64,000 nucleotides of DNA from the NCBI RefSeq assembly GCF_018402175.1, contig NZ_JAGYJK010000007.1, positions 1 through 64,000 of the forward strand, in the 5' to 3' direction. Positions 47,347-58,556 of this stretch are shown here, in pieces. The stretch's first letter is position 1, and every line of letters begins with the position of its first letter. The notes beneath the pieces were generated by a model, which saw only the letters and a program-made list of their open reading frames with translations, did no database searches and was not told the origin of the DNA. The translations under genes and the position numbers were made by a program. The DNA is from Yoonia sp. (lineage in GTDB: Bacteria > Pseudomonadota > Alphaproteobacteria > Rhodobacterales > Rhodobacteraceae).

Positions 47347-48264
47347 TCAGGCGACCGCGACCAGATCGGCCTGGCTGACGCCGACACCGGGCAGACGGGC
47401 CGCGATGTTGCTGTCGCAACGCACCATCCGCCAGGCATCAGGCTGTGCGAAAAGCGCGCGCAGCAACAGGTTGGTCATCGCATGCCCCGCACGTGATCCG
47501 GTATAGCGCCCCAGAATGGGCGCACCGGCGGTGTAAAGATCACCCAGGGCATCCAGCATCTTGTGGCGCACAGCCTCGTCCGTGTGGCGCAGACCGCCCG
47601 GTGTCAGGATCTTGTCGCCATCCACCACAACCGCATTGTCGATGGTCCCGCCAAGCGCCAGACCCTGCGCGCGCATCGCGTCCACGTCAGCAGACCGGCA
47701 GAATGTCCGGCTGTCGCATAATTCGCGCACGAAGGCCCCGTTTGCCATGTTCAGCGTCTTGTGCTGCCGGCCAATCGCCGCATCGGTGAAATCAATCGCA
47801 AAATCGATCTGCAAGGTGGTCGCGGGGCTGAGCATGGCGGTCGCGGCCCCTTGGGTCACCGTCACATCGCGCAGGATTTCGATGGCCTGCAGGGGGGCTG
47901 TGTCGGTCTGCAGACCGGTCGCCACGATCCCGCGCACAAAGGCCGCGGCGCTGCCGTCAAGAATCGGCACTTCGGCGGCGTCGATGTCGATCAGCGCGTT
48001 ATGCACACCACAGCCCGCCAGTGCGGCCATCAAATGTTCGATGGTCGAAACGGACACGCCATCGGCATTGGCCAGACGCGTGTTCAGCGGCGAGACGATC
48101 ACGTTTTGCCACAAAGCGGCGATCACCGGCATCCCCGCAAGATCCACACGACGAAACGCAATCCCCGCACCCGCAGGTGCCGGGCGCAGGACAACCCGCA
48201 CGGGAACGCCCGTATGCAGGCCGACACCTTCGAATACGATGGGAGATTTGACGCTGTTTTGCAC
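47347..48264 (-). CDS. lpxC: UDP-3-O-acyl-N-acetylglucosamine deacetylase
   Basis: 305-residue zinc enzyme performing the first committed step of lipid A synthesis. Signatures are FEGVGLHTGVPV, the zinc His in VSTIEHLMAALAGCGVHNALI, DGSAAAFVRGI and RHKMLDALGDLYTAGAPILG with further zinc ligands. It begins with GTG, and no good ribosome site precedes it, so a slightly different start is possible. A strong terminator at 48405 separates it from ftsZ, so it probably has its own promoter in 48265-48404. Confidence 0.95.
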   Translation of the reverse strand: MQNSVKSPIVFEGVGLHTGVPVRVVLRPAPAGAGIAFRRVDLAGMPVIAALWQNVIVSPLNTRLANADGVSVSTIEHLMAALAGCGVHNALIDIDAAEVPILDGSAAAFVRGIVATGLQTDTAPLQAIEILRDVTVTQGAATAMLSPATTLQIDFAIDFTDAAIGRQHKTLNMANGAFVRELCDSRTFCRSADVDAMRAQGLALGGTIDNAVVVDGDKILTPGGLRHTDEAVRHKMLDALGDLYTAGAPILGRYTGSRAGHAMTNLLLRALFAQPDAWRMVRCDSNIAARLPGVGVSQADLVAVA

Positions 48265-48351
48265 GAAGCGGGACCAAACTTTAAGGAAAGAGGTGTTCCA
48301 ACTTTGGTACGATGCAGGTGCAGCATGCTCAACTCACTCTTTGCGACGGAC

Positions 48352-48368
48352 TGAAACATGATGTTTCA
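48352..48368. repeat. Palindrome upstream of lpxC
   Basis: TGAAACAT, one base, ATGTTTCA: a perfect eight-base inverted repeat with odd symmetry, in the AT-richer leader of lpxC about 88 bases before its start. It is short enough to be a regulator site; no known regulator is claimed. Confidence 0.4.
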
Positions 48369-48404
48369 AACCCGTTAACAAGGCGCAAGCCATTGATAAA
48401 AATG

Positions 48405-48430
48405 AAAAAGGCCGCATCGCTGCGGCCCTT
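48405..48430 (-). terminator. Rho-independent terminator after ftsZ
   Basis: Read on the minus strand: GGGCCGCA, loop GCGA, TGCGGCC, then TTTTTC. It lies 43 bases past the ftsZ stop and closes the division cluster. Confidence 0.85.
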
Positions 48431-48472
48431 TATCAGTCGTGTCACGCCCGTGGATACCCACGGGGCACGTGA

Positions 48473-50032
48473 TCAGTTCGCCTGACGGCGCAGGAAGGCG
48501 GGAATTTCGATTCGATCCTGATCGTCTTCGGCCTCTTGTTCGGGGCGCAGGGCGGTGACCTGCGGCTGCGTGCGCGCGGGCTGTTGTGCAGCTGATGCGT
48601 CGGCCTGCGCGCCGGTCATGCGGTTGATCAACGAGTTGATCCCGAAACGCGGCTTTTCTGCTTCGGCCGCCCGTGGCGCGGGGCGCTGTTGCTGATCCGC
48701 AGGCTTTGGCACGCGGTTGACGGCGGCCTGCAGACGGGCCAGCGCCTCTGGCGAAGGGGTGCCGGGGGCCGGTGCGCGGGGTGCTACGAATGTATCGGCA
48801 TCCGACAATGTCGGTTCGGGGCGCGGCGTATAGGCTGGCGGCGGCAGATCATCGGCGCGGGCCTGCGATGTCGGTGCTTCGTGGCGGGGTGCCATAACGG
48901 GGGCGAGATCGGTCTCCAGATCCTCGAACAGGCTGGGCTCTAGACGCGCGTCGGCTTGGGCGGCAACAGGCGCGGGGGCTGCGGCGACCGCTGCAGGGGC
49001 CTGATGGGCCTGCGGCAATGGCGCGGACATCGACCGGCGCGGGGTTGCATCCTCGGCGCGCTTGACCTTGGCGTCGATGCCGGTGGCGACGACCGACACA
49101 CGCATCCGGCCTTCCATGCTGGTGTCCAGCGTGGACCCGACGATGATATTCGCCTCTGGATCGACCTTTTCGCGGATCTTGTTGGCGGCCTCGTCCAGTT
49201 CGAACAGGGTCAGGTCGTAACCGCCGGTGATGTTGATCAACACGCCGCGCGCACCTTCGAGGCTGATTTCGTCCAGCAGCGGGTTGGCGATGGCCTTTTC
49301 GGCGGCCTGAATGGCGCGGTTTTCGCCTTCGGCCTCGCCGGTGCCCATCATGGCCTTGCCCATCTCGTCCATCACGGCGCGCACGTCCGCAAAGTCGAGG
49401 TTGATCAGGCCCGGACGGACCATCAGGTCAGTCACACCCTTGACGCCCTGATACAGCACGTCGTCGGCCAAAGCGAAAGCTTCGGTAAAGGTGGTCTTTT
49501 CATTGGCCAGACGGAACAGGTTCTGGTTGGGAATGATGATCAGCGTATCGACGACCTTTTGCAGGGCTTCGATGCCTTCATCGGCCTGACGCATCCGCTT
49601 GCCGCCTTCGAACTGGAACGGCTTGGTCACGACGCCGACGGTCAGCACACCCAATTCACGCGCGGCCTGCGCGATGATCGGGGCCGCACCGGTGCCGGTG
49701 CCGCCGCCCATGCCGGCGGTGATGAAACACATATGCGCGCCGGCCAGATGATCGACGATCTGTTCGATGCTTTCCTCGGCCGCAGCCGCCCCGACGCTGG
49801 CGCGCGCACCGGCACCCAGACCTTCGGTCACTTTCAGACCCATCTGGATTTTCGACGTCGCGCGCGATTGCTGCAACGCCTGCGCATCGGTGTTGGCCAC
49901 CACGAATTCAACGCCGTCGAGTTGCTTTTCGATCATGTTGTTGACCGCATTGCCACCAGCGCCGCCCACGCCAAAAACGGTGATGCGCGGCTTCAGTTCA
50001 TCGTGCCCGGGAAGGGAAAGGTTCAGTGTCAT
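48473..50032 (-). CDS. ftsZ: Cell division protein FtsZ
   Basis: 519-residue tubulin-like GTPase forming the Z ring. The GTPase core holds [19 protein letters not shown], the tubulin signature [15 protein letters not shown] and [22 protein letters not shown]. It is followed by a long Pro/Ala-rich linker (about residues 320-500) and the C-terminal peptide [14 protein letters not shown] that binds FtsA. The long linker is typical of alphaproteobacteria. The 177-base gap before it probably holds a dedicated promoter; a terminator follows. Confidence 0.98.
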   Translation of the reverse strand: MTLNLSLPGHDELKPRITVFGVGGAGGNAVNNMIEKQLDGVEFVVANTDAQALQQSRATSKIQMGLKVTEGLGAGARASVGAAAAEESIEQIVDHLAGAHMCFITAGMGGGTGTGAAPIIAQAARELGVLTVGVVTKPFQFEGGKRMRQADEGIEALQKVVDTLIIIPNQNLFRLANEKTTFTEAFALADDVLYQGVKGVTDLMVRPGLINLDFADVRAVMDEMGKAMMGTGEAEGENRAIQAAEKAIANPLLDEISLEGARGVLINITGGYDLTLFELDEAANKIREKVDPEANIIVGSTLDTSMEGRMRVSVVATGIDAKVKRAEDATPRRSMSAPLPQAHQAPAAVAAAPAPVAAQADARLEPSLFEDLETDLAPVMAPRHEAPTSQARADDLPPPAYTPRPEPTLSDADTFVAPRAPAPGTPSPEALARLQAAVNRVPKPADQQQRPAPRAAEAEKPRFGINSLINRMTGAQADASAAQQPARTQPQVTALRPEQEAEDDQDRIEIPAFLRRQAN

Positions 50033-50209
50033 AACTCTGTCCGCCTGTTTTTGTTTCAGCCCGTCCCACCGGGCGACTGCTGCCTATTACCCCCCAGCAT
50101 AGCCCTATGGTGCCGAAAGGTCACGGAAAAAACACAAATGAGGCACCAAATCTTGACGGATATTTCACCTTTTCCGCTGAATATCGTCCGATCGGCAAGA
50201 TGTTGCGCA

Positions 50210-51544
50210 TCACCAGTTGTCTTTGAACCATTTTACCGCCCGTTTCAGCGACCGCGCCGGATACCGGTCTGCGGGAATCTCGAAATCCCACCATTCGTCC
50301 TGCGGGTTTGCGGCAAACAGCGACAGCCCCACTGCCCCCGAAAAGGCGGGGCCGATGGCGGCCTGCGGCAGGCCCTGCACCCGCAAGGGGCGGCCCAGAC
50401 GGACCTGCTGGCCCAGGATCTTGCTGGCCAGACCGTCCAGACCGGGGATCTGGCTGCACCCGCCTGTCAGCACGATCTGCTGGCTTGGCAGATGTTCGAA
50501 CCCCGCCGCATCCAGACGCAGGCGGACTTCTTCCAATATTTCCTCGACCCTTGGGCGCATGATGCCGATCAGTTCGGCACGGCTGACAGTGCGCCGGTCG
50601 CGTTCCCAATCACCGGTATCGCCGCCGATCTCGATCATTTCGCGGTCGTCCATACCGGTGGCCACGACACCGCCATAGAATGTCTTGATCCGTTCGGCAG
50701 TTGCGGCAGGGATCTGCAACCCCATTGATATGTCAGAGGTGACGTTATCACCGCCCATGCGCACCGAATCCGCATAGATCATGTGCTTTTTCATAAAGAC
50801 CGAAATGCCGGTGGACCCGCCGCCCAGATCGACACAGGCGGCGCCCAGTTCCTGTTCGTCTTCGACCAGCGTGGACATGCCCGACACATAGGCCGAGGAT
50901 GCCAGCCCCGCGAGTTCCAGATCGCAGCGTTTGATGCAGTAAAAGATATTCTGAACCGCAGCCGCATCGACCGTCAGCATATGCATATCGGTGGTCAGCT
51001 TGTTGCCGATCTGCCCGCGCGGATCAGCCAGACCAGTGCGGTTATCCAGCGCGAAATTCACCGGCTGGGCATGCAGCACTTCGCGGTCGGTGCCGTAATC
51101 AGGCACATCGCAATTGGCCATGACCTGGCTGATATCCTGTTCGGTGACAGTACCGCCCGAGACGTCCAATTCACCCGCCAGACCATAGGACCGAGGCCGC
51201 GCGCCGGACAGGCAGGCGATGACGTGATCGACGCGGACATTGGCCATTTTCTGCGCCGCCTGCACCGCCGTGCGGATCGCGCGTTCGGTTTCCTGCATCG
51301 CGTCGATCTCGCCGTAGCGCACGCCGCGCGACCGTGTCGTCGCAGCCCCGATCACCCGAAACTGTGATTGTCCCGCCATCGACCCCACACCATCGACAGA
51401 ACGGACCCGTTCCGGCCCATCGAACCGCAGCACAAGGCAGGCGATTTTCGATGTGCCGACATCCAGCACCGCCACCACCCCGCGCTGCATCGCGGCCTTA
51501 CGCATTTGCCGCATCGCCCTTTGACTGTCGTAAAGATCGCCCAT
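50210..51544 (-). CDS. ftsA: Cell division protein FtsA
   Basis: 444-residue actin-like ATPase tethering FtsZ to the membrane. Visible are VVAVLDVGTSKIACLVLR (phosphate 1), VDLGGGSTGISVFMK (phosphate 2), IVLTGGCSQIPGLDGLA (adenosine motif) and the C-terminal amphipathic tail LKRAVKWFKDNW. The ATG at 51544 shares TGATG with the ftsQ stop; the TTG one codon earlier is less likely. Confidence 0.97.
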   Translation of the reverse strand: MGDLYDSQRAMRQMRKAAMQRGVVAVLDVGTSKIACLVLRFDGPERVRSVDGVGSMAGQSQFRVIGAATTRSRGVRYGEIDAMQETERAIRTAVQAAQKMANVRVDHVIACLSGARPRSYGLAGELDVSGGTVTEQDISQVMANCDVPDYGTDREVLHAQPVNFALDNRTGLADPRGQIGNKLTTDMHMLTVDAAAVQNIFYCIKRCDLELAGLASSAYVSGMSTLVEDEQELGAACVDLGGGSTGISVFMKKHMIYADSVRMGGDNVTSDISMGLQIPAATAERIKTFYGGVVATGMDDREMIEIGGDTGDWERDRRTVSRAELIGIMRPRVEEILEEVRLRLDAAGFEHLPSQQIVLTGGCSQIPGLDGLASKILGQQVRLGRPLRVQGLPQAAIGPAFSGAVGLSLFAANPQDEWWDFEIPADRYPARSLKRAVKWFKDNW

Positions 51545-52434
51545 CAATTGCCCGTCCCATTTGGTGTTGTCACGCGGCGCAAAGCGGCCGCTGCATCTTC
51601 GTTCATGCGCAGGGTCGGACGGTCGGCATTGCGCATATCTACAATGGTCACGTCCCGTTCGAGCATGTCCTGCGCCAGATCAAGCGCGATCACGCGGTCA
51701 AAAGCCGCCACCGGCCCGTCGCTTGGCAGCAATATCCGCTGGTTACGATCCAGCACGATATCCCAGCGCCGTTCGCCCATCCACACCAGCCCGCGCACGC
51801 GGTCGCGCAGCGGCCCGGCGCGGGCATAAAGATCAAGCGCTTCTTGAATATGTCTTTCGGCCCCGTCGCCGGCGATCAGCGGCAGATCGGGCCGGTTGCC
51901 GCGTGTGGCAAGCGTGCCGGATTGCACGCCTTCGGCATCGATCAGGCGCAGCACAGGCCCGTCGCGCCACAAAGCCACCGGATCACGCGGCGTCACCGCG
52001 ACCTGCAACACACCCCCCGGCCCGACCCGCACGCTGGCAGAGCGCACAGCGTCCAGCGTTTCTATCCGGGCGCGGATCGCCAGCAGGTCCAGATCGAACG
52101 AGGATTGCGGGTAATCCTTGGGCAAAAGTGCGGTGACAGCAGGCAGGATCGCATCATCCGCACCGGTCACAGTCATCGATTTCACCATGAATTGCGGGCG
52201 TTCCTGAAAACCGCGGACCGCCTGTGCGATCTGCGCTTCCAGCATGGCGCGGTTCTCGGGCTTGGCAAACCATGCCCCCGCGATCATCGAGACCAGCAGC
52301 ACCGGCAGGCCGATCCGCATCGCCGCGCGCACACCCGGTGTCAGCATCAGCCGCTGATAGCGATAGCCCCATTTCGTGGGGGCAGGATCATGTGGCACAT
52401 CGGCCATGGCGCGGCGGCGGATCAACGATCGCAT
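51544..52434 (-). CDS. ftsQ: Cell division protein FtsQ
   Basis: 296-residue bitopic division protein. A cytoplasmic N-terminus precedes one membrane segment (MRIGLPVLLVSMIAGAWFA, about residues 39-57), then the POTRA domain (VKSMTVTGADDAILPAVTALL) and the beta domain (VAVTPRDPVALWRDGPVLRLIDAEGV). It overlaps the ddl end by 13 bases and ftsA by one. Confidence 0.94.
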   Translation of the reverse strand: MRSLIRRRAMADVPHDPAPTKWGYRYQRLMLTPGVRAAMRIGLPVLLVSMIAGAWFAKPENRAMLEAQIAQAVRGFQERPQFMVKSMTVTGADDAILPAVTALLPKDYPQSSFDLDLLAIRARIETLDAVRSASVRVGPGGVLQVAVTPRDPVALWRDGPVLRLIDAEGVQSGTLATRGNRPDLPLIAGDGAERHIQEALDLYARAGPLRDRVRGLVWMGERRWDIVLDRNQRILLPSDGPVAAFDRVIALDLAQDMLERDVTIVDMRNADRPTLRMNEDAAAALRRVTTPNGTGN

Positions 52435-53336
52435 GATGCATCCTCGACCAGCCAGCGGCAGAGTTCGGGAAAGCTGATCCCGACCTTGGCCGCCTGTTCG
52501 GGGGCCAGCGACGTGGGGGTCATGCCGGGCTGGGTGTTGGTTTCCAGCAGGATCAACCCGTCAAGGCCACGGCTTTCATCCCAGCGAAAATCGGTGCGGC
52601 TGATCCCGCGACAACCCAAGGCGCGGTGGGCACGCAGGGCGTAATCCATGCAGGCGTCGAAAATCTGCATGGGAATATCCGCAGGCACCACATGGCGCGA
52701 CCCGCCAGGGGCATATTTGGCGTGATAATCATACCAGCCATCTGTGATGATATCGGTGACGGTCAGCGCGCGGTCGCCCATCACGGTCACCGTCAATTCG
52801 CGCCCCGGCGCATAGGTTTCCACCATCACCCGCGCAGGCATGTCATCCGACAATTGCGGCGGGCCATTGGCGGCATCCTGCACGATATAGATCCCGACGC
52901 TGGAGCCTTCGTTATAGGGTTTGACCACATAGGGCGGCGGCATCACATGGCGCGCGCGCACGTCATCGGCATCGGCCAGAATACTGTCCACCACAGGCAG
53001 GCCGACCGCGCGGTAAATATCCTTGGTGCGTTCCTTGTCCAGCGTCAGCGCGGAGGCCAGGATCCCCGAATGGGTATAGGGAATGCGCAACCATTCCAGC
53101 AGGCCTTGCACAGCGCCATCTTCGCCCCAGCGACCATGCAGCGCGTTGAACACGGCATCGGGCGCGATCTGGGTCAAACGCGTGGCAAGGTCGGGGCCGG
53201 CATCGACCTCGATCACGTCACATTCTGCTGCCCGCAAAGCCGCTGCACATTCACGGCCAGAGCTGAGCGATACCTCGCGTTCAGCCGATGGACCGCCCAT
53301 CAGAACAACAACTTTCGGGTTTGCCCTGCTCGACAT
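52422..53336 (-). CDS. ddl: D-alanine--D-alanine ligase
   Basis: 304-residue ATP-grasp enzyme making D-Ala-D-Ala for the peptidoglycan precursor. Signatures: VVLMGGPSAEREVSLSSG, VFNALHGRWGEDGAVQGLLEWL, YVVKPYNEGSSVGI, CRGISRTDFRW and LLETNTQPGMTPTSLAPEQA. Start chosen at MSSRANPKVV; the open frame continues a little upstream. It overlaps ftsQ. Confidence 0.97.
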   Translation of the reverse strand: MSSRANPKVVVLMGGPSAEREVSLSSGRECAAALRAAECDVIEVDAGPDLATRLTQIAPDAVFNALHGRWGEDGAVQGLLEWLRIPYTHSGILASALTLDKERTKDIYRAVGLPVVDSILADADDVRARHVMPPPYVVKPYNEGSSVGIYIVQDAANGPPQLSDDMPARVMVETYAPGRELTVTVMGDRALTVTDIITDGWYDYHAKYAPGGSRHVVPADIPMQIFDACMDYALRAHRALGCRGISRTDFRWDESRGLDGLILLETNTQPGMTPTSLAPEQAAKVGISFPELCRWLVEDASCDR

Positions 53337-53414
53337 ACCCACCGCCTTTTGCGCGGGCCGTTTGCGGCCCGTCATTGGTTTTGCCCCTGTGCGGGGCGCC
53401 GGTCTTTGCGACCA

Positions 53415-54341
53415 TTAATCCGCGTGCCGCAAACCGACCCGCATAATTTCCCATTCTAGCGTGATCCCTTGGGAATCGTAAACCTTTTTCCGCACCAGCT
53501 CGCCCAGATCTTCCAGATCGGCGGCACTTGCCCCGCCCGCATTGGTCAGAAAGTTGGGGTGTTTGACGTTCATCACCGCCCCGCCCAGCGTGGCACCGCG
53601 CAGACCGGCGGCGTCGATCACGGCCCAAGCCTTCAGGTCATGGGTATCATCGGCGCGACCGGTCGAGGAAAACCCCGCCGGATTGCGAAAGGTGGACCCT
53701 GCCGTGCGGTCCTTGGTCGGTTGGGTCGCGTCACGTTTGGCCAGCTGGTCGTCCATCCGCGCGGCAAGCGTTGCGGCATCCCCTGCGGGGGGCGCAAAGG
53801 TCGCGGCCAGAATGATCGCACCATCAGGCAAGCTGCTTTGCCGGTAGCCCAAATGCAGATCGGCAGCAGGCAGGTCATGCAGGCTGCCATCGCGCAGAAC
53901 CACGCGGACCGATGTCAGGACATCGGCCACATAAGACCCGTAGCAGCCAGCATTCATCCGCACAGCCCCGCCGATACTGCCGGGGATGGTGCGCAGGAAT
54001 GTCAGGTCCAGCCCCGCATCCGCCGCGCGGCGCGCGACATGGCTGTCCAGCGCCGCCGCCCCCGCCGTAACGCTGCCACCGTCGATGGTGATACTATTGA
54101 ACCCCCGCCCCAGCCGCACCACAACGCCAGGTATCCCGCCATCGCGCACGATCAGATTGCTGCCGACCCCCATCGGAAACACCGGCACGGATGGGTCGAG
54201 TGCCGCCAGAAACGCCGCCAGATCCTCCGCATCGGCAGGCTGGAACAGCATTTCTGCCGGACCGCCGACGCGCATCCATGTCAGATCCGCCAGCGGCCGG
54301 TCTGCCGTCAATGTGCCGCGCACGGGGGGAAGGTTCTGCAT
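53415..54341 (-). CDS. murB: UDP-N-acetylenolpyruvoylglucosamine reductase
   Basis: 308-residue flavoenzyme reducing UDP-GlcNAc-enolpyruvate to UDP-MurNAc. FAD-binding motifs are [29 protein letters not shown] and [19 protein letters not shown]; the catalytic Ser lies in [10 protein letters not shown], with [11 protein letters not shown] near the end. The start is at MQNLPPVRG. It lies 57 bases after the small membrane protein gene. Confidence 0.97.
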   Translation of the reverse strand: MQNLPPVRGTLTADRPLADLTWMRVGGPAEMLFQPADAEDLAAFLAALDPSVPVFPMGVGSNLIVRDGGIPGVVVRLGRGFNSITIDGGSVTAGAAALDSHVARRAADAGLDLTFLRTIPGSIGGAVRMNAGCYGSYVADVLTSVRVVLRDGSLHDLPAADLHLGYRQSSLPDGAIILAATFAPPAGDAATLAARMDDQLAKRDATQPTKDRTAGSTFRNPAGFSSTGRADDTHDLKAWAVIDAAGLRGATLGGAVMNVKHPNFLTNAGGASAADLEDLGELVRKKVYDSQGITLEWEIMRVGLRHAD

Positions 54342-54398
54342 CACCGGGTCTATCCTTGTCGGGGGTCTTTTGCGCAAGACCGGCCCGAAATGTAAAGA

Positions 54399-54689
54399 TC
54401 AACGTAACCTGCGGTCATCACGGTTGCGCAGCAATTTGCCCAAAAGCGCCCCTGCCCCGCCGCCCAAGCCCGCAGGCACGACCCCCAACAGCAAGATTGC
54501 CATTGCCTGCACGGGGTCGATCCCAAAGGGTTTGGCCGTCGCGTAAAGCAGGATCACCGCAACTGCACCCACCACCGCCAAAACCGACAGGACAGGCCCG
54601 AATTTCCCCGCCCGCGCCAACCGGACCTGCACGACAAAAGGCACCAAGGCGCAAAATGTCATGCCCGCGATGATCCAGAATCCCCCCAT
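54399..54689 (-). CDS. Small membrane protein of unknown function between murC and murB
   Basis: 96 residues with three hydrophobic segments (about 4-23, 33-51 and 62-82) and a basic C-terminus (KLLRNRDDRRLR). I recognise no family. Its place inside the dcw cluster, same strand and close spacing on both sides, suggests co-transcription with murC and murB, and perhaps an envelope role; this is context only. Hydrophobic composition and codon use match neighbours. Confidence 0.72.
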   Translation of the reverse strand: MGGFWIIAGMTFCALVPFVVQVRLARAGKFGPVLSVLAVVGAVAVILLYATAKPFGIDPVQAMAILLLGVVPAGLGGGAGALLGKLLRNRDDRRLR

Positions 54690-54748
54690 CAGCGCATCCG
54701 CCCTGCCAGAACAGGCACGCAGGGGGCGATCCGGCGGTGGGTCATGGA

Positions 54749-56146
54749 TCAGCCTTGCAGCCTTGCGGGCAAGCCATTGGCCCAGGTGCTGATCGTGCCT
54801 GCGCCAAGGCAGACGACCATATCACCCGGTTTGGCCTGTTCGCGGACCAGACGTTCCAGATCATCCTCGGAATTGACGATCCGCGCATGACGATGGCCAT
54901 GCCGGATCAGGCCAGCGACAAGATCGGCGTGGCTGGCACCGGCAATCGGGTCTTCGCCTGCGGCATAGACTTCGGAGATACCGACAACATCGGCATCGTT
55001 GAAACAGGCGCAGAATTCGTCGAAATGATGCGACAACCGGCTGAACCGGTGTGGTTGATGCACCGCGATCACGCGGCCCGTGGTGGCCTGACGGGCCGCC
55101 CGCAGCACGGCGGCGATTTCCACCGGATGATGGCCGTAATCGTCAATGATGGTGACACCGTTCACTTCACCCACCTTGGTGAAACGCCGGTTCACGCCGC
55201 CGAAACCGGCCAAGGCCGCGCGGATTTCATCCTTTTTCAGCCCCAGATGCCGCGCCACGGCAACAGCGGCCAGCGCATTGGACACGTTGTGATCGCCCGG
55301 CATCGGCAGGCTGCACCCTGCGATCACCTGATCTTCGGATTGCAGGGCCACGTCGAAATGCGCCACACCGGCCTTGTAGGTCAGGTTGATCGCGCGCACA
55401 TCGGCCTGCGCGTTGAAACCGAATGTCACGACACGGCGGTCGGTGATGCGGCCGACAAGCGCCTGCACCTCGGGGTGGTCGGTGCAACAGACGGCCAATC
55501 CGTAAAACGGGATATTCGACACGAAATCGTAAAACCCTTTGCGCAGGTTTTCGATGCTGCCCCAATGTTCCATATGTTCGGGGTCGATATTGGTGACAAT
55601 GGCAATCGTTGCAGGCAGGCGATTGAAGGTGCCGTCGCTTTCGTCGGCCTCGACCACCATCCATTCGCCCTGCCCCATCCGCGCGTTGGACCCGTAAGCA
55701 TGGATGATCCCGCCGTTGATAACCGTGGGGTCAATGCCACCTTCGTCCAGCAGGGCGGCAACCATCGTGGTCGTCGTCGTCTTGCCATGCGTGCCGGCGA
55801 CAGCGACGTTGGATTTCAGGCGCATCAGTTCGGCCAGCATTTCCGCGCGGCGCACCACCGGCAGACCCGTGGCGCGCGCGGCGTCAAGTTCGGGATTGCC
55901 GGTCTTGATCGCAGAGGAGATCACGACAACCTCGGCCCCTGCCAAATTTTCGGCGCGCTGGCCTTCAAAGATCACCGCCCCCAGTGATTTGAGCCTGTCG
56001 GTGATCTTGGTCGCCTTCAGGTCGGACCCTTGCACGCGGTAGCCGTGGTTCAGCAACACCTCGGCGATGCCGGACATGCCGATGCCGCCGATGCCGACGA
56101 AATGGATCGGGCCCACATCAAGGGGCAGTTTGGTTGCTGCGTTCAT
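54749..56146 (-). CDS. murC: UDP-N-acetylmuramate--L-alanine ligase
   Basis: 465-residue ligase adding the first amino acid to UDP-MurNAc. Mur-ligase signatures: [26 protein letters not shown] loop [49 protein letters not shown] and [10 protein letters not shown]. The ATG at 56146 fits homologues; an ATG at 56167 overlaps the murG stop (ATGA) and is equally possible, adding seven residues. Confidence 0.97.
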   Translation of the reverse strand: MNAATKLPLDVGPIHFVGIGGIGMSGIAEVLLNHGYRVQGSDLKATKITDRLKSLGAVIFEGQRAENLAGAEVVVISSAIKTGNPELDAARATGLPVVRRAEMLAELMRLKSNVAVAGTHGKTTTTTMVAALLDEGGIDPTVINGGIIHAYGSNARMGQGEWMVVEADESDGTFNRLPATIAIVTNIDPEHMEHWGSIENLRKGFYDFVSNIPFYGLAVCCTDHPEVQALVGRITDRRVVTFGFNAQADVRAINLTYKAGVAHFDVALQSEDQVIAGCSLPMPGDHNVSNALAAVAVARHLGLKKDEIRAALAGFGGVNRRFTKVGEVNGVTIIDDYGHHPVEIAAVLRAARQATTGRVIAVHQPHRFSRLSHHFDEFCACFNDADVVGISEVYAAGEDPIAGASHADLVAGLIRHGHRHARIVNSEDDLERLVREQAKPGDMVVCLGAGTISTWANGLPARLQG

Positions 56147-56163
56147 TACCGGGGTTCCATCCA

Positions 56164-57261
56164 TCATCTTTTGCGCGCCTCTGCCAGATTTTCAACCAAT
56201 TGCACAAGCCGGTCGGTCGCGTCCGGCACGCTACAGGCCACCGCTTTGCGCGCCATATCGGCGGCCATCGCGTCATCCGACAACAGGTTTTGCAACGCCA
56301 TCGTCAGGTTCGGCGCATCAAACTGCGCCTCGGTCATCAGCAGTGCCGCCCCTGCATCAACCAATTGCCGCGCATTGGCGGTTTGTTCATCGCGCAGGGC
56401 AGCGGCAAACGGCACCCAGATCGCGGGCCGCCCGATCACGCTGACATCCGCCACCGTGGACGCGCCAGAACGCGAGATGACCAATTGCGCCTCGCTCATC
56501 CGGGCGGGGATATCGGTGAAAAAGCTCTGCACATCGGCGGAAATCCCGGCCTCGGCGTAAAAGCGGGCGACGCGGTCCATATCCTCGGCCCGTGCCTGGT
56601 GGCTGACGCGGATATTGGCGCGCAAATGGTCCGGCAAGGCGGCGATCGCGGCAGGCACGACATCGGACATGATCCGCGCGCCCTGCGACCCGCCCAGCAC
56701 CAACAGCGCCATCGGGTAATCCCCCGGCGCGATATAGGGCGCACCCGCGCGGTCCAGCACCGATGCGCGGACCGGATTGCCAGTGTGGATGCCGGTCACA
56801 CCCGCAGGCAGGTCAGTCGGCCATGTCCCGCAAGCGACCTGATCGACGCGCCGCGCGAACAATTGATTGACACGCCCCAGTACGCCGTTTTGTTCATGGA
56901 TCATGCGCGGCACGCGCAAGGCCCAGGCGGCTGTCATCGCCGGAATGGCGGGATAGCCACCAAAGCCCACGACAACCGCAGGCCGGTCGCGCAACATCCG
57001 CCATTTCGCCGCCACGATACCAGCGGCAATGCGCAACGGCACCGCGAGTTTTTGCGCCAGACCACCACGGGCGAAAGTCGCACTACCGACGGTGCTGACC
57101 TCGACGGCCTCGGGAAAGCCGCCCGTATACCGCGCGCCGCGCGCATCGGTGGACAGTTTCACGCGCCAGCCACGCGCCAGCATCGCCTCGGCCAGCGCCT
57201 GCGCAGGGAACATATGCCCGCCGGTGCCACCGGCTGCGATGATCAACAGCGGCGCGGTCAT
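56164..57261 (-). CDS. murG: UDP-N-acetylglucosamine--N-acetylmuramyl-(pentapeptide) transferase
   Basis: 365-residue GT28 enzyme converting lipid I to lipid II at the inner face of the membrane. Motifs: [63 protein letters not shown] and [24 protein letters not shown]. The ATG overlaps the ftsW stop (ATGA). Confidence 0.97.
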   Translation of the reverse strand: MTAPLLIIAAGGTGGHMFPAQALAEAMLARGWRVKLSTDARGARYTGGFPEAVEVSTVGSATFARGGLAQKLAVPLRIAAGIVAAKWRMLRDRPAVVVGFGGYPAIPAMTAAWALRVPRMIHEQNGVLGRVNQLFARRVDQVACGTWPTDLPAGVTGIHTGNPVRASVLDRAGAPYIAPGDYPMALLVLGGSQGARIMSDVVPAAIAALPDHLRANIRVSHQARAEDMDRVARFYAEAGISADVQSFFTDIPARMSEAQLVISRSGASTVADVSVIGRPAIWVPFAAALRDEQTANARQLVDAGAALLMTEAQFDAPNLTMALQNLLSDDAMAADMARKAVACSVPDATDRLVQLVENLAEARKR

Positions 57262-58427
57262 CGGTTGGCCCGACGCATCAGGATATCGCCCATCTCGCCT
57301 TGCGGGCGCGACCGAGTGAAGGCCAGCAACATGCCGATGGCGATGCCGCCCGCGATCAGCGACGATCCGCCATAAGACACGAAAGGCAGGGTCATCCCCT
57401 TGGCGGGCAGCAGGCGCACGGCGACGCCCATATTGATCATCGCCTGCGCGCCAAAGATGCAGGCAAGCCCGGTTCCCGCCAGCCGGATGAACGGATCGCG
57501 TTCCTTCATCAGGCGCAACAGCGACCCCACCACGATGGTGGCATAAAGCGCGATGATGACGACCACGCAGACCAGCCCGTATTCCTCGGCGGCGACAGCG
57601 ATGATGAAATCGGTATGCGCATCGGGCAGTGACCATTTCACCTGCCCCTCGCCCACGCCGACACCGAAAAACCCGCCTTCGCGGATCGCATTGGTGGCAA
57701 AACCCAACTGCGTCGTCGGGTCCACGTCAGGCGACAGAAAGCCGTCGATCCGGCGGGCGAAATGTTCGGAATTGGCATAAAACAGCGTGCCTGCGAAAAA
57801 CACCGCCACGGCGAGGATGATCAGCAGGGTCATCGGCGCGCCTGCCACGAAATACATCACACCCCATGCAAACATGATCAGCGCCGCCTGACCGAAATCA
57901 GGCTGGAACGCCAGCAGCAGGGCGACCATCATGGTCAGGACAAAGGAATAAAGCTTGCCCGGCGGGCCGCCCAAATGGGTCGATGCGGCCAACAGCCATG
58001 CGGTCATGACGATGAAACCGGGCTTGAGAAATTCTGACGGCTGCACCGATGCGAACCCCAGCGAATACCAGCGTGTCGCCCCTTTGCCGAAATCGGTACC
58101 AAAGACCGGCAGCAACAACAACGACACAAACGCCCCGAAAAACCCCAAGACTGCAAGCCGGCGCACCATCACCGGCGACATCATCGACACGGCGATCATC
58201 ACCGCAATGGCCGTCCCGCCGAACACCGTCTGGCGGATCACATAGTGAAACGGTTCCAGCCCGTTCTTGGCGGCCAAAGGCGGGGATGCGGCAAAGCCCA
58301 GCAAAAGCCCGATCCCGAACAGGACCAGCACGCAGGACAAGGTCCATTTATCAATCGTCCGCCACCAACGTGGAAGAACCGCGTCCCCGGATTGTACCGG
58401 AACCGCACCATAGACCATTTCCGTCAT
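57258..58427 (-). CDS. ftsW: Peptidoglycan glycosyltransferase FtsW (SEDS family)
   Basis: 389-residue polytopic membrane protein with about ten membrane segments, polymerising glycan strands at the septum. SEDS signatures: [70 protein letters not shown] and the C-terminal [18 protein letters not shown]. As the next gene upstream is on the other strand, the ftsW-murG-murC group must be driven from a promoter within 58428-58556 or inside that gene. Confidence 0.96.
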   Translation of the reverse strand: MTEMVYGAVPVQSGDAVLPRWWRTIDKWTLSCVLVLFGIGLLLGFAASPPLAAKNGLEPFHYVIRQTVFGGTAIAVMIAVSMMSPVMVRRLAVLGFFGAFVSLLLLPVFGTDFGKGATRWYSLGFASVQPSEFLKPGFIVMTAWLLAASTHLGGPPGKLYSFVLTMMVALLLAFQPDFGQAALIMFAWGVMYFVAGAPMTLLIILAVAVFFAGTLFYANSEHFARRIDGFLSPDVDPTTQLGFATNAIREGGFFGVGVGEGQVKWSLPDAHTDFIIAVAAEEYGLVCVVVIIALYATIVVGSLLRLMKERDPFIRLAGTGLACIFGAQAMINMGVAVRLLPAKGMTLPFVSYGGSSLIAGGIAIGMLLAFTRSRPQGEMGDILMRRANR

Positions 58428-58556
58428 GGATCACCGCCAATTTGCCTCGATCGCCCGTTGTCCGGGTCTGTCGCCACCATAGACCGCATTTGCGCGTGAT
58501 TCCACTGGAAAACTGCGCTCTTGCACCCGACTGCGATCCGCGCGACATCGCTGGGC

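Noticed and set aside
48956-50728. 590-codon open frame antisense to ftsZ and ftsA
   Set aside because: It spans two essential genes and their gap without any recognisable domain.
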